Below are positions 22,171-33,900 of a stretch of 64,000 nucleotides of DNA, one piece after another. The DNA comes from Orthonyx spaldingii (Eukaryota > Chordata > Aves > Passeriformes > Orthonychidae). The notes under the pieces were generated by a model, which saw nothing but the letters and a program-made list of their open reading frames with translations, made no database searches and was not told the origin of the DNA. The stretch's first letter is position 1; each line of letters starts with the position of its first letter. The translations under genes were made by a program, and so were the position numbers. The stretch covers positions 1-64,000 of the forward strand of contig VZTJ01005701.1 of assembly GCA_013397795.1 (NCBI GenBank), written 5' to 3'.

Positions 22171-22710
22171 TCTGTGACCCCTCACTGGTACCCGTGGGGC
22201 TGTGTGACCCCTCAGCGCTGCCCGTGGGGCTGTGTGACACCTCAGCGCTGCCCGTGGGGCTGTGTGACACCTCCGTGCTGCCCGTGGGGCTGTGTGACCC
22301 CTCAGCGCTGCCCGTGGGGCTGTGTGACACCTCCGTGCTGCCCGTGGGGCTGTGTGACACCTCAGCGCTGCCCGTGGGGCTGTGTGACACCTCACTGCTG
22401 CCCGTGGGGCTGTGTGACACCTCAGCGCTGCCCGTGGGGCTGTGTGACACCTCACTGGTACCTGTGGGGCTGTGTGACACCTCACTGCTGCCCGTGGGGC
22501 TGTGTGACACCTCCGTGCTGCCCGTGGGGCTGTGTGACACCTCACTGGTACCTGTGGGGCTGTGTGACACCTCACTGCTGCCCGTGGGGCTGTGTGACCC
22601 CTCAGCGCTGCCCGTGGGGCTGTGTGACACCTCCGTGCTGCCCGTGAGGCTGTGTGACACCTCACTGGTACCTGTGGGGCTGTGTGACACCTCACTGCTG
22701 CCCGTGGCAC
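22171..22710. repeat. 30-bp minisatellite, exactly 18 units
   Basis: Eighteen units of exactly 30 bp follow one another without an indel. Each has the frame TGTGTGACAC...CCCGTGGGGC, and four variants differ in the middle (AGCGCTG, CGTGCTG, ACTGCTG, ACTGGTA). Because 30 is divisible by three and the unit lacks stop codons in several frames, it creates frames of 178-350 codons that read as 10-residue repeats on both strands. I do not regard those as genes. Confidence 0.97.
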
Positions 22711-23739
22711 TCCAGCCCCTGGCACACCAGCAGCCCCTGGCACAGCAGCTCTTGCACTCTCACCGCCCTTTCCCAACGGTGGCAGCTCCCAGTCTGGGAA
22801 GGGTCGTGCCTGGTGTGACTGCAGGGGGAGTCCCCAGGGCGGCGGTGCTGGGAAGCAGATTGGGAATGTCCCGAGGGCACTCCGTGTCTGCTGCTACCCT
22901 GAAATCGCAGGGTCACGCTTGCACAAACCCCTCCGATGTGGGATAACAGCTTCCGTTTCTGGGGTACCGCTCCCCCCAGTTGTTTCGGGAAGGAGAAGGC
23001 CACCAGGATGCCAGGCATTGCTAAACACTGATTTTGTCAGGAGAGAGCAGTGGGTTTTCCAGAGGCTGTGTAGCTCCTGCTGTGTTTTCCCTTCAGACCC
23101 GGCAGACCTCTCTGAGTCTGCAGCAGTAAGGAACAGCTCTGGCTGTGACAGTCACATCCAGTGCCAGGAAAGGGGTCTGGATGCAAGCAGAGAACAGTCC
23201 ACGATGTGCAGTGCCTGCCTGGACACCCCCGGGACACTCCCTGGGGATCCCAGGCTGGGAGTTTAGGGATGGGAAAATTTTGGACATTGTAAATGCAGTG
23301 GGAGACAGGTGACAAGGTGATGTTAAGACATTTATTTTAATATGCTAATTAGAATTTTTTTTGTGTGTAAAAATGAGGGGGATTTGGTCCCTGGTGTTTA
23401 TAAACAGGACTGGAGAAGATCATGGAATCACAGTACGGGATCAGCCAGCAGCACTGAGAGATTTAATTCCAGATTTACACTCCAAGGCAGCATCAGCCAA
23501 GGAAAACTGGTGTCAGGTGGGACGGGGACCTCTGGATCAAGTGGCAAACTGGAACTGAAATGCCCTCCTGGCCAGGGGCACCTGGTTGGGGTGAGCCTGG
23601 CGGCCTCTGGGCCCAGCACAGAGCAGGGGGGACACGAGGGGACACGTGGGGACACAGACCCTTCCCGAGGGACACCTTCGGCCCAGCAGCGGGCAGTGTC
23701 CCTGGGAAGCTCCTGTCAATCATTAACTGCATTTCCAGG
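22711..23739. other. Unassigned intergenic DNA
   Basis: No gene supported. 23300-23480 is AT-rich. The short repeat 'gggggacacgaggggacacg' at 23627-23655 prefigures the GTGACAC-rich stretch further on. Confidence 0.4.
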
Positions 23740-24230
23740 GCTCCGCGGAGCTTTCTGCGCTCACCCGGCCCCGCCTCCGAGCTCGTGCCGGTGCCAGCAG
23801 GCGCTGGGAACACGTGGGACACTCCGGGAAGGACAGGCGTGACGTGGGTGCGGTGACACCGCGGGTGCAGTGACACCGTGGGGGCAGTGACACTTGGGGA
23901 CACCGGGGGCGCTGGGGACGCTGGGGTGACTGGGGCCACTGGGGACACCGGTGAGCCGCGGTGACCTGGCGGGCCGTGTCCGTGTGCGGAGGTGTTTGGT
24001 GCGAGCGGCCGCCCGGAGCCGCCGCATGATTGACGCTGCCACTGCCGAGCAGTCGCTGCGAGCCTCCCTTCCCGCGCGGGCCGGTTCTGCTGCGCCAGCG
24101 CGGGGCGGGGGCGGTGCAGAGCCAGCAGGGAATGGCACGGACAGCGACACTGCCCAGGGCCCGTCTGGCCCGGCTTTCCCACAAATGACCGTGGACGAAC
24201 CGGCGGAGCCGCCGGCTGTCTGAGCATCCC
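23740..24230. promoter_or_regulatory. CpG-island-like segment without an assigned gene
   Basis: CpG-dense from about 23740, interrupted by a degenerate GTGACACCG/GGGGACGCT repeat at 23850-23960, and densest at 23990-24120 ('gagccgccgcatgattgacg', 'agcgcggggcgggggcggtg' with an Sp1-type GC box). A 90-codon plus frame (23951-24223) covers it, but its arginine/alanine-rich content is what GC-rich DNA gives by chance. Confidence 0.4.
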
Positions 24231-26532
24231 ATGAAGAGTCTCCGAGCTGGGCTAAACCCAGCCTGGGCCAGGCTCGGCCTGCTGGGAGGGCTCAGAGCCC
24301 CAGGGTGGCTCTGCTGGACCAGGGGGGATGGATGGGCCGGGCTGGTCCCCACGCCCTCGCTGGTGACCTTGTTCAGAGCCCCTTTATGGATTCCTGAGCA
24401 GCCCCGGGAACGGCCACGTTAAAACGAGAATGAAGCTTTGCCCCGCGGTTAAATCCTGGGTGTGACTCTTGGTTGGTTTTGGAGTTGCTGTCAGGCTGTC
24501 CTGAGGATGCCTTTGGACCCTGGACATGCCACGGTCACACTGCTGGGGTGATGTCCCTGCAGAGGGGTGGGACAGAGCCACGTCCTGCAGAGCCCCGCAG
24601 AGGTGGCACCTGGCTGTTCCTGAGGGAACCTGTCCCTCCCATCCTCGGGCTGGGCAGCCCTGGCAGCTGCCACTGCCACCAGCAGGTCCTGCTGCGGGCA
24701 GCGGGCGAGTCCCCGCTTGTCACAGCGACAGGGGACACCAGGACAGGGAGTTCTCGGCCCTCGCAGTGTGAACGCCCCTGCAGCTGGAACTGGGCAGCAG
24801 GGGCTGCTTCTGCTCTGAGCCACGGAGCCCTGCTGGGTTGTACCCAGCCAAAGGAGGTTCCTGCGAAGAGCAGGCCTTGCCCTGCCCTTGGGACACTTGT
24901 GTGCCGTAGAAGATGTCAGCGTTTCGAAGATCCAGGGGATCACAGAGTTACTGAGGTTGCAAAAGACCTCCAGGATCACTGAGCCCAAGCGTTGGCCAAT
25001 CCCCACCTTGTCCCCAGACCATTCCTTTGGGTTTGAATGTTTAAGGTTGTGGCATTTCCAGGTTCCTGATCCCTCTCAGTGCCAGGAACAGGCCCCGGTG
25101 CCTGTGCTGGGGAGGGGTGGAGGAGGCTGGGATCCAGGCCGGTTTGGAGCATCCCCATCCCGGGGTGATGCCCTGGGGTTGCTGGGCTCTGTGCCAGGGC
25201 ACTTCCAGCCCAAAGCCCTGCACGGGCAGTCCCCTGGCTCGGTCCTGGCTCAGGGAACCCTCTCTGGGCGTGGGCACTGCACAGGACTCAGCCAGGAACC
25301 CCGAAGCGCAACTCCCTTGGGCAGGGCTGGGCACGGCTCTGTGGTGGCACTGGCAGACTCTGACCTCCTCCTGAGGTCAGGGCAGGACAAAGCTGTGCCC
25401 AAATGTGGGCAGAGGGTTTCCAGGCCTGTTTCCGTCTCTGTTCCTTGAGGCTTGTTCACGGTCAGAGCCAGGGAACTACAAACACATCAGGCAAAATCCA
25501 CCCGATCCCAACCTGTCACATAAACCACAAACTGCTGGGAATGACATCCTCCCGCTGAGGAGCCACTCCAAGTTGGGATGAACACTTGCTTTCATCTGCC
25601 AGCCCGAGAGCCGTAACAAACGCGGAGTTTATTTGTCCTGATGGATGCATGGAAGAACCGTGGCTGCTCGGAGCAAACAGCCTGTGTGGGGAGGGGGGGC
25701 AAGGTCTGTCCAACCACTGTGTTTACAGAAAGTCAAAATAACTGGGGCTTCTATCCCTGGCCACGATGGATTCTTCAAACAAAGCAGCCCCAAATATAAA
25801 TACATTGTCTTTTACAAAATGCATTCGGGCATATTTGACATATCTCATATTCAGAGCAGCTCTTTCATGTTGTGCTGTGGAGTGCAGGGGGGGGCTCAGC
25901 TCCTGCAGCCCCGTCCGTGCTGGGGCTGCTCTGTCTTTCTGACAAGCCTGGCTGAGCTCAGGATTAATTCTCCTTTTGACTTCATCCCTGAAAAATCCGA
26001 AATGCTCCGAGGGAAGGCAGAGCTGGCGGGATTTGGCCGGGGACTGCCCTGGGCTGGGGTGGCTGGGGGCGGCCGGGCAGGGCTGGAGCCAGGGCAGCTG
26101 GACAGCCCAGAGCCCTGCTGAGGGGGCACGGGGCGCTCCTGCTGCTCTGTTTCCACAGGGAATGCTGGGGAAAGGCAGCAGCGCAAGGGGCAGGACCTGG
26201 AGTGCGGGGCAGAGCCCCTGGAGCCTTCCCAGTGCTGGGGCTCGTTCCCTTCCCCGTGCCGGAAAAACCACGAGCTCCCTTCCTAAAGCCCCAGCAGCAG
26301 CTGGATGGAAAATCCCTCCTGTGCTTCCCAGGAATTAGGGACACATGGAGGCAAAGGGAGGCTGGGGTGCTGCCTAAGGACCAGCAGGGAGCTGGGTGAC
26401 ATCCAGCGCTCCCTGGGGTGGCAGCGGGGCTGGGAAGGGCAGAACTGCCCACGGGGAGCACGGAAAGTCCCGGAAATGCAGGGCTGGGATGGAGCTGGGG
26501 TAGAGCTGCAGCAGCAGGGACCCCCCCCATCA
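24231..26532. other. Unassigned intergenic DNA with a CR1 remnant
   Basis: An antisense CR1 remnant lies at 24935-25020 ('gatcacagagttactgaggt' to 'aatccccaccttgtcccca'). 25735-25870 is AT-rich and non-repetitive and could be conserved noncoding sequence. No exon is recognised. Confidence 0.4.
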
Positions 26533-26660
26533 CAGCCCAGGCAGTGTCCAGGCAGTGTCCAGGCAGAGCCCAGGGAGAACCCAGGCAGAGCCCAGGCAGA
26601 ACCCAGGCAGAGCCCAGGCAGAGCCCAGGCAGTGTCCAGGCAGTGCCCACGCACTGCCCA
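26533..26660. repeat. 11-12-bp minisatellite (CCAGGCAGAGC)n, about 11 copies
   Basis: Units alternate between CCAGGCAGTGT and CCAGGCAGAGC(C) or CCAGGCAGAAC. On the minus strand it reads as repeated 'LPGLCLGSAW'-type peptide in long frames that I reject as genes. Confidence 0.93.
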
Positions 26661-26984
26661 CGCTTCCTTCCTCCCGGGGACAGCTGGAGCCATAAAGCAG
26701 CAGCAGCAGCAGAGTTAATGTGTAAGCCACGTCCTGCACGTTAACGGTGCCCAGCAGGAACCTCGAGTGTGAGCTCCAGGAGCTGCTGGGGGACTCTGGC
26801 CCCGTAAATCCCTGCAGGGCTCAGCCTGGAAACGCCTGGCCGGTCCCACAGCCCGTGCCAACACTTCTGGGAAATGTGCTGGACCTCAGCAGCCAGGAAA
26901 GTGACTGGAGGGGGATGAAAACTCCATGAAGGAGCTGGAGCAGGGTGTGAGCCTGGAAAAGACACGTTTGTAATACAGGAATAG

Positions 26985-27172
26985 GTGGGATATCGGCAAG
27001 GAATTCCTGGCTGGGAGGGAGGGGAGGCCCTGGCACACGGTGCCCAGAGAAGCTGTGGCTGCCCCTGGATCCCTGGCAGTGCCCAAGGCCAGGCTGGACA
27101 CTGGGGCTTGGAGCAGCCTGGGACAGTGGGAGGTGTCCCTGCCAACCCAAACCAGTCTGGGATTCCGTGGGA
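26985..27172 (+). mobile_element. CR1 LINE 3' end, sense, internally deleted
   Basis: Standard 5' block from 'gatatcggcaaggaattcct', but the text passes directly from 'gtgtccctgcc' to 'aacccaaaccagtctggg'. The 'atggcaggggtggcactgg...' block of about 45 bp is missing. Confidence 0.88.
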
Positions 27173-27534
27173 TCCCACCAAGGCTCCTGTAACCCCAGGC
27201 AGAGACTGGTGCATCTTGAAGGAGCTGTTTGTCCTGGCAGCACAATTTTGGGGAGTTTTCTGCTGTCTCTGGGCAACCAAACCTATCAGCTCTGGCTCTT
27301 CCTGCTGCTGCTGAAGATCAAAGAGATTTGCCTTTTGTGGCCCCAGCTCTGTTTCACAGCTCTCCGAGCTCTCCTGCATTCTGCTCATTTTAAAACCCAG
27401 GTTCGGAGTTGCCTTTTGCTTTTGCTTTAAACTGAGATCACATGGATAAAGGGAAACTCAAACCCAGCTGTTCAGTGGGGGTTGGGGCTGGGTCCGAGGT
27501 GTTTCTGCCATTGCCTGGGAAATTTAATTTGGGA

Positions 27535-27685
27535 TTTTGTGGAGTCCCCATCCCTGGAGGTGTCCCAGGAAGGCCTGGAGGTGGCACTCAGTGCTCTGGG
27601 CTGGGGACAAGGTGGGGATTGGGCACAGCTTGGACCCAATGGTCTGGGAGAGCTTTTCCGGCCTCAGGCATTCTGGGATTTGCCT
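27535..27685 (+). mobile_element. CR1 LINE 3'-end fragment, sense, second subfamily
   Basis: Reads 'ggagtccccatccctggagg' and 'acccaatggtctgggagagc', the subfamily also seen at 61205-61480 and 62975-63405. Confidence 0.75.
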
Positions 27686-28109
27686 GCCTGGACCTCCTGT
27701 GTTAGTTCAGACCCAGTGGCCATCAGGGATTTCCCAGTTCTGCTGGACTGGGCTGGGGTTGCCCATCCCAGTCACTGCTCCCCTGCGTCAATCTGCCTGA
27801 GGAGCTCACAAAATTCATGTTAGAATTACAAAAACCCAGTAAAATAATGGGAATAACGGGATAAAAACGTGGGAACAGCCTTGGTGGGAGGGGCTGCAGA
27901 CAGTTCATCTCTGCTCGGACACCGCAGAGCCTGAGCTGGGTTTGGGACTGGGGTGCAGGTCCCAGTCCCGTGTGCTGAGCTCCCCATGGAGCTGGAAGTG
28001 CCGGCGGAGCAGCTGCCACGGGCAGTGCCCGGATCACCGGGCAGATAAAATCAGCTCCGGCCCCACCCCGCCAGCAGCAGCAGCTCCTGCACAGAGCCGG
28101 CCGGCACCA

Positions 28110-30701
28110 GCGTGACTCGGAGTTTTTATTCTCTCGGTACAACACACACGGCTCTGGGACACACACGAGTGGTTTCAGGCAAGCCACGATCTCCAGGTGG
28201 ATTTTCCGTGCCCTACAGCTCCAAAACGCCTTGGGCAGAGGGACAACACCCAAAGAGCAGGCTGGAAAGGCACCGTTAAAGAAACACGACACAAACCCCC
28301 TTCCCATCCCATGGAAATGGGAATGAGAGCTGCCAGCTACACCTCAGCTCCTCGGATCAGGTTTAGAAAGCAGAGCCCCCACTCCTCCTCTCCCGTAAAC
28401 ACACGGAAAGCTCCCATTCCTCCCCATTTGGGTATTTAAAGCGGCCTCTTCATGTCAGCACACCACAGCGGGACAGAAGTGCCCCGTCCGAGCACACCGG
28501 GAACATTCCCTGCACGAGGCACCATTTCCTGCGAACTGAACTGGAACCAGCCCGGTATATGAAGAATAAGCTGCCCTGAAGCTGCCGGAGGGCCCTGCCC
28601 AATGCCACATTCCCAGCTTTCCACACGGGATGGATGGGGCTCAGGGCACACAGCACCTCCTCTCCCTGCAAAGGAGCAGATGAACAGGGATGGATTCCCT
28701 CTGCCTCACAGACCTTCCCTCTCCATCCCAGCCCGATCCCAGGCAATCGGGAGCGCTGTGCCCGGGAATGTGCAGCCAGGCCTGATCCAGCTGAGGTCAT
28801 CCCGACATATTTCACAAGTGAGCGGCTCTGCTGAGCTCCTTCCCAAAGGAAAAGTACACAGAGGGAACAAAAGGGATTCTCTGCACACAACAGCCTTTTT
28901 CCAGTCCCAAATAATTCCAAAACACCAGAGTCTGACTCCTGCAAGGCACTTTTTAAAGCAGGAAGAGCCCATTTTTTCCCTGGAAGCCCCGCTCAGGAAC
29001 TGAACCACTGATGTACCTGGAGTTGTTACACCCAGGAGTAGCTCAGCACAGAGCAGGGCCCACCAACTCAAACTGAAAAAGGCATTTATCCCACTAAATT
29101 TAGGCTGGCTCTTCAATTAAAGCTAAACCTTGGCTTTTAGGCTGGACTCAGACATCACCTGGATAAAATCAGATTTATGTGGACAAGAATCAGACAATGC
29201 AGAACAAAAGCGAATGCACGGATTCTTTTTTGAGGAGTTACTTTTATAAACAAATTAAAAAGAATAAAAGTGAAGGTTTTGTGCAAGAAATTCATCACAG
29301 ATGAGGGACTTCTTTTGTCTGTAAGGCCCCTCAATTCCACAGTCCTTGGCACATGGACTATCAGCTGTATTTTATTGTGTTTGCATTTAATTTCACCCCA
29401 AAGGCCAAGAAACAGGAGATCTTAGAGGCTGTCAGCTCCCAAAGGGTGAAGAAAATGAGTTAAAACACAGCTTTAAAAAAAATAAGCCTCAGAAGTGGCA
29501 CGAATGGATCAGAACCGAGTTTGTAACTGAAACATCGAAGTTTCTTTGGGCAAAGACCTGACTAATTCACACACTTCCACCCACTGCTTCCAGTCTGCTG
29601 GAGTTCAGAAATTCCCAAAGCTGCCACGTTTGTGTTTCTGGGGGAAGGAAGAACTGAACTCTTTGGGAGCTGAAGGAAGGAGGAGGTTCCGAGTGCCATC
29701 CCCATTCCTCCCAAGGCATTTGCTGCTCCTGTTCCTCCCGAACATGTGCACTTCCCAGTGGAACAGCTCCTGTGGGAGCCGTGCCCCCGCCTCTGGAGCC
29801 TTTACCATGGATGCCTGGGAGGAAGAGCAGGGAGTGTCTTTCCCAGCCTGTTTGTCTCCCTCTCCATCTGTCCTCCCAGCTCTGTGGGTGCTGTGCAAGC
29901 AGCAATTCCTGGCCTGCCTGGGGATTTCACAGGGGAAAAATCAGGGATTACTCCCCTTGTCCCAGAGCTACATCCCCCTCAGGCTCCCCTCAGCTGCCAC
30001 ACGGGGAGTGTTTATCAGGACACACTCAGGAGACTCTGCTCCCTTCAGGTCTTGGCAGAGATGGATGTTCCATCACTGCCACAATCCTGCTCAGCTTTAA
30101 GCCACTGAAATCCAATCAAATCTAATTTTGTTTTCCTTATTCCTGTAGTTTTTCCCCTTTCCTCCCTTGCCCTTCCAGAAAAAAAGAGGAGGAAGGACTT
30201 TCTGAAGGAAATGTTAGTATTAAATACACTCAGGAGCGAGTCCCTTCAGTAATTCCATCTGTAGAATCTGTTGGCTGTCAGGAAAATGATTTTTTTCCCA
30301 CCTTAAAACAAGAAAAGCCCCCTCAGGCTCTACATGAGGCCCACAAGACCTCCTGACCTGCAGCTCGGCCACGAGTGGCAGTGACCATGGAATGTCCTCA
30401 TCCCGATCTGCAGCTCGGCCACGAGTGGCAGTGACCATGGAATGTCCTCATCTCGATCTGCAGCTCAGCCACGAGTGGCAGTGACCACGGAATGTCCTCA
30501 TCTCGATCTGCAGCTCAGCCACGAGTGGCAGTGACCGCGGCGTGTCCTGTCCTGCTGTACCCCAGCACTCTGGGCAGCCTGCAGGAGGAGCTGGGCACTC
30601 TGGGCGCAGCAGTGACACCCGTGGAGCACAGGGCAGTCCCAGGAAGGTTCCAGCTGCCCGCTGGGGAGGCAGCAGCAGTGCCCGCGCTGCGGGATCGCCC
30701 C
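28110..30701 (-). other. PTGER3: Possible PTGER3 3' untranslated region
   Basis: Below the PTGER3 stop codon, 2.6 kb of DNA lacks CR1 insertions although the flanks are full of them. It ends at a minus-strand AATAAA (plus-strand TTTATT at 28125-28130). Protection from insertions and a terminal poly(A) signal suggest a long 3' UTR. Other AATAAA hexamers occur inside (for example near 29380), so the real end may be earlier. RNA-seq coverage would settle this. Confidence 0.3.
30359..30546. repeat. 50-bp tandem repeat, 3.7 copies, just downstream of the PTGER3 stop
   Basis: Copies start at 30361, 30411, 30461 and 30511, exactly 50 bp apart, each opening with CAGCTCGGCCACGAGTGGCA or CAGCTCAGCCACGAGTGGCA. 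The copies differ by one to four bases. The array ends 156 bp from the stop codon, so it would lie inside the 3' UTR. Confidence 0.96.
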
Positions 30702-30986
30702 TCAGGCCGCGGTCCGGCGGATCTCCTCGGACAGGGTGATGGACCTGTCCTTGCACTCGGCGTTGGAGCACTGGGACACGGCGCTGGCCGCCTGGCAGAA
30801 CTTGCGCAGCAGGATCTTGCGCAGCAGCAGGTACACCCAGGGGTCCAGGATCTGGTTGAGCGAGGCCAGGCGCACAGCTGTCAGGGACAAATTGCACTCC
30901 TGCTGCAGCTCCCAGCGCTGGGACTCGCCAGAGCTGCTCCTGCAGGGCTCGGCCGCGTGCTCGGAGACCACCTGCAGCATGGAGAT
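30702..30986 (-). CDS. PTGER3: PTGER3 coding exon 2 (TM7 and C-terminal tail, residues 270-363)
   Basis: Acceptor CTCCTCCCCAG|ATC with a strong pyrimidine tract; coding runs from ISMLQVV to the TGA at 30704-30702. Loop 3 carries no NXS/T before TM7. After helix 8 (LLRKILLRKFCQ) the frame continues into AASAVSQCSNAE...LSEEIRRTAA, which resembles one mammalian EP3 splice-variant tail. Confidence 0.95.
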   Translation of the reverse strand: MSMLQVVSEHAAEPCRSSSGESQRWELQQECNLSLTAVRLASLNQILDPWVYLLLRKILLRKFCQAASAVSQCSNAECKDRSITLSEEIRRTAA

Positions 30987-33900
30987 CTGGGGAGGAGCAG
31001 GGAAAGGGACACAGGTGAAGGACTGCTGGCTGAGTGTCACCACAGCTGGGTGTCACCATTGCCCAGAGAGGCTGTGGCTGCCCTGGATCTCTGGCAGTGT
31101 CCAAAGCCAGAGTGGACGGGCCTTGGAGCACCCTGGGATGGTGGAAAGTGTCCCTGCCCATGGAACTGGATGAGCTTTAAGGTCCCTCCCAACCCCAGCT
31201 GGTCTGGGATTCTGCGGGAGAGCTCCTGAACACCTCAATTTCGTGGACAGGTCCTTTTCTTGTTCACAAATCTTTCCTGGGCATGACTTGGAGGCCCCGG
31301 CTGTGGGAGGGTGCTGCTGGAATCGCTGTGGAATCAGGGCTGTGCCTACTGTGCTGTGTGTGCTCCCGGTGCCACGGAGATGGACGCACAGCCAGCACGG
31401 CCCTGAGCACCTCCAGCTCTGTCCTGGCACAGGTCAGCACTCCCAGCACCTCCAGCCACTGGACAAACTGGCAGCCAGTCCCAAACCTGCTGGGAACAAC
31501 CCGAGGGACCAGACCTGCCAGGAATCACTCCCAGCCCTGGCCAACCCTTGGCTGCAGCCTCTGGAAAGAACCAGGCCAACCTGCAGCCCCAGCCACAGCT
31601 TTCCCACAGGAATCCTCCTCAGAGCTGTCCCCACAAAGGTCACACTGGGCTGCTGCTGTCCCCACGGGCTGGGACAGTCGGAGCCACAGTGCCCGGGAGC
31701 AGAGGCTCCAGGGAGGATTTTTCCATTCAAAGGGATATTCTGGGTGCCAGATCAATAACCGTGTGTTGACCTTGGAGAGCCCTGGCTGAGTCTGGAGGAC
31801 ATGGACAGCACAGGAGGATTGTTTTTGTTTCTTTAAACAGAAGCAGTTGAAGATTCCATGGACATTTCATTGACATAAGTGACCATGGGCAGAGCCTTGT
31901 GAAAACATGGATATAGAGCCTTGTGAAAATGCAGAGACAGACCCAGAGCACATCAGGGCACTTGGGCACCAGACCCACACAGCCACAACCTGACTGCTTC
32001 CCTGGCTCTTCAGACCCTGTCCCTGTCCCTGTCCCAGCACCACCTGCAGCACCAGCTCCTGCCCATCCCACTCCAGCAGCATTCCCATGTGGAAGGAGCA
32101 GCCTGACAGAACCTGCTGTGCCCAGTCCCAGCCAGAGGAACCACCTCGGCATTCCCAGGATCCACACTGCTCTTTCCCAGGGCAGCTCTTCCTCTGGGAA
32201 CTCTGCAAGGCCCCTGCTCCTGCAGACTCTGCCATCTCTTTTTCAGATGGAGCTCCAAAAACACCAGGCTAATAAAACACATTTCCCAAGCACACAACTG
32301 CTGCTTATTTCTGGTTTTATTACGTAATATCCCCGTACTGGAATATTTGTTGGGCCAACAACTGCTCTACTGGAAATTTTATTTGTTTGATATCATTAGA
32401 GGTTGTTTATCATGGCCTCTATTGGTCTTCTAAATGGATTAAAAGGCTGCACAAGGAAGAGGAACGACATCAGGTGGAATAAAGTCAACATAATTTATGC
32501 CATTAAGAATTTGGCTCAAAATGCATATAGAAATATAGCTGATGATTTGATTTATTCACCAACAGTAGCTAAAACTTAATTGTTATCATGAATGTGGTTT
32601 TATATGTCTTTAATTTCTGTCTGCTAGGAGGGATAAGGAGCAGAAGTATTTTAACAGGAAAAGCAGCAGAATGCCTGAGCATTTTGGCTTCTTTTATATA
32701 TTAGTTACTATTGGTTATATTTGGTTATTTTAAATAGCCTTGAAATAACTCTGGGAAGGAATAATTTTGTAGCCTGGAGTTAATAACGAAAGAGTTATTA
32801 TGAGAATTCCAGTTTGTGCTGCAGAAGTGTTTCTGTGCAACCATGGAACAGCTTCCTCCATTTCACCTCGGAGTCGTTTGCCTGCTGCCATCCAGCTCAG
32901 GGGTTATCCCAGAACACCAGACTGGTTTGGGTTGGAGGGACCTTAAATCCCACCCAGTGCCACCCCAGCCATGGCAGGGACACCTCCCACTGTCCCAGGC
33001 TGCTCCCAGCCCCAGTGTCCAGCCTGGCCTTGGGCACTGCCAGGGATCCAGGGGCAGCCACAGCTTCTCTGGGCACCCTGTGCCAGGGCCTGCCCACCCT
33101 CCCAGGGAACAATTCCTTCCCAATCTCCCATCCATCCCCGCCCTCTGGCAGTGGGAAGCCATTCCCTGTGCCCTGGCACTGTGCTCCAAACCAAACAGAA
33201 GATCAATGTGAATTGGAAAGCAGCAATGTCCTGCTGGAGCGGAGTGCTCCCCCAGCTGCTCCATGCTGAGGTCCGGAGGCTCCTGTGTGCCTGGAAAAAG
33301 GCAGCAGTGCCTGCACTCTCTGCTCCCCTCCCTCCTCCCCAAGCAAGCACAGAGCCAGACATGTAGGACACTCCATGGAGCCCTCCAGAGCACAGCCACG
33401 ATGTCAAGAGTTTTCCCTCTGCTGCTAAATCACATTTGATTTTGTCGTTTACATCAACAGATCAGCTCTAAAAATACCGTGTGTGGCGAGGCCGTTGTTT
33501 ACCTCACAGCAGCAGCTGTCAGGATCCATTAGTTCTCAGTTACAACACTCAGATGTCTCTAGAAAAAAAGCAGAAACAAAAAAACCTCCTCTGCAAAGCC
33601 TGAGATTTCTATTTCAACTCTGTTTCTTACAACTGCTGAGTGCTGCAGCTACAGGTTAAATGATTTCCACGAGCTGGCTTTCACCGAAAAGGCGTTTGCA
33701 ATCTCCACAGTCACTTCTCCAAAAATCTGATCTCTAATTCCTAATCTGCACCGTAGAGTTGTGCAGAACAAGCTGGGGGGTATACATGAAAATTGAGGTA
33801 TTTATAAAAATACTCCTGCAGTTCCTGGCTGTGGATTTTGAGAAGATGAACATCTGACAGCAGGCAGAGAAGCTGTGCAGGACTCCACAGAACAAGTTCC

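Noticed and set aside
21638..22690. 350-codon minus frame with 10-residue repeats (VSHSPTG-type), and similar plus frames
   Set aside because: Created by the 30-bp minisatellite, whose unit has no stop in several frames on both strands; no start context, splice signals or family support.
22171..22710. CRISPR-like regular repeats
   Set aside because: Units abut without unique spacers and the genome is vertebrate; this is a minisatellite.
26533..26739. Minus-strand leucine/proline/glycine repeat peptide
   Set aside because: It is the translation of an 11-12-bp minisatellite in several frames.
1..30000. Exons of CTH or other genes expected next to PTGER3 by human synteny
   Set aside because: I saw no peptide resembling cystathionine gamma-lyase or other neighbours; they probably lie outside the window.
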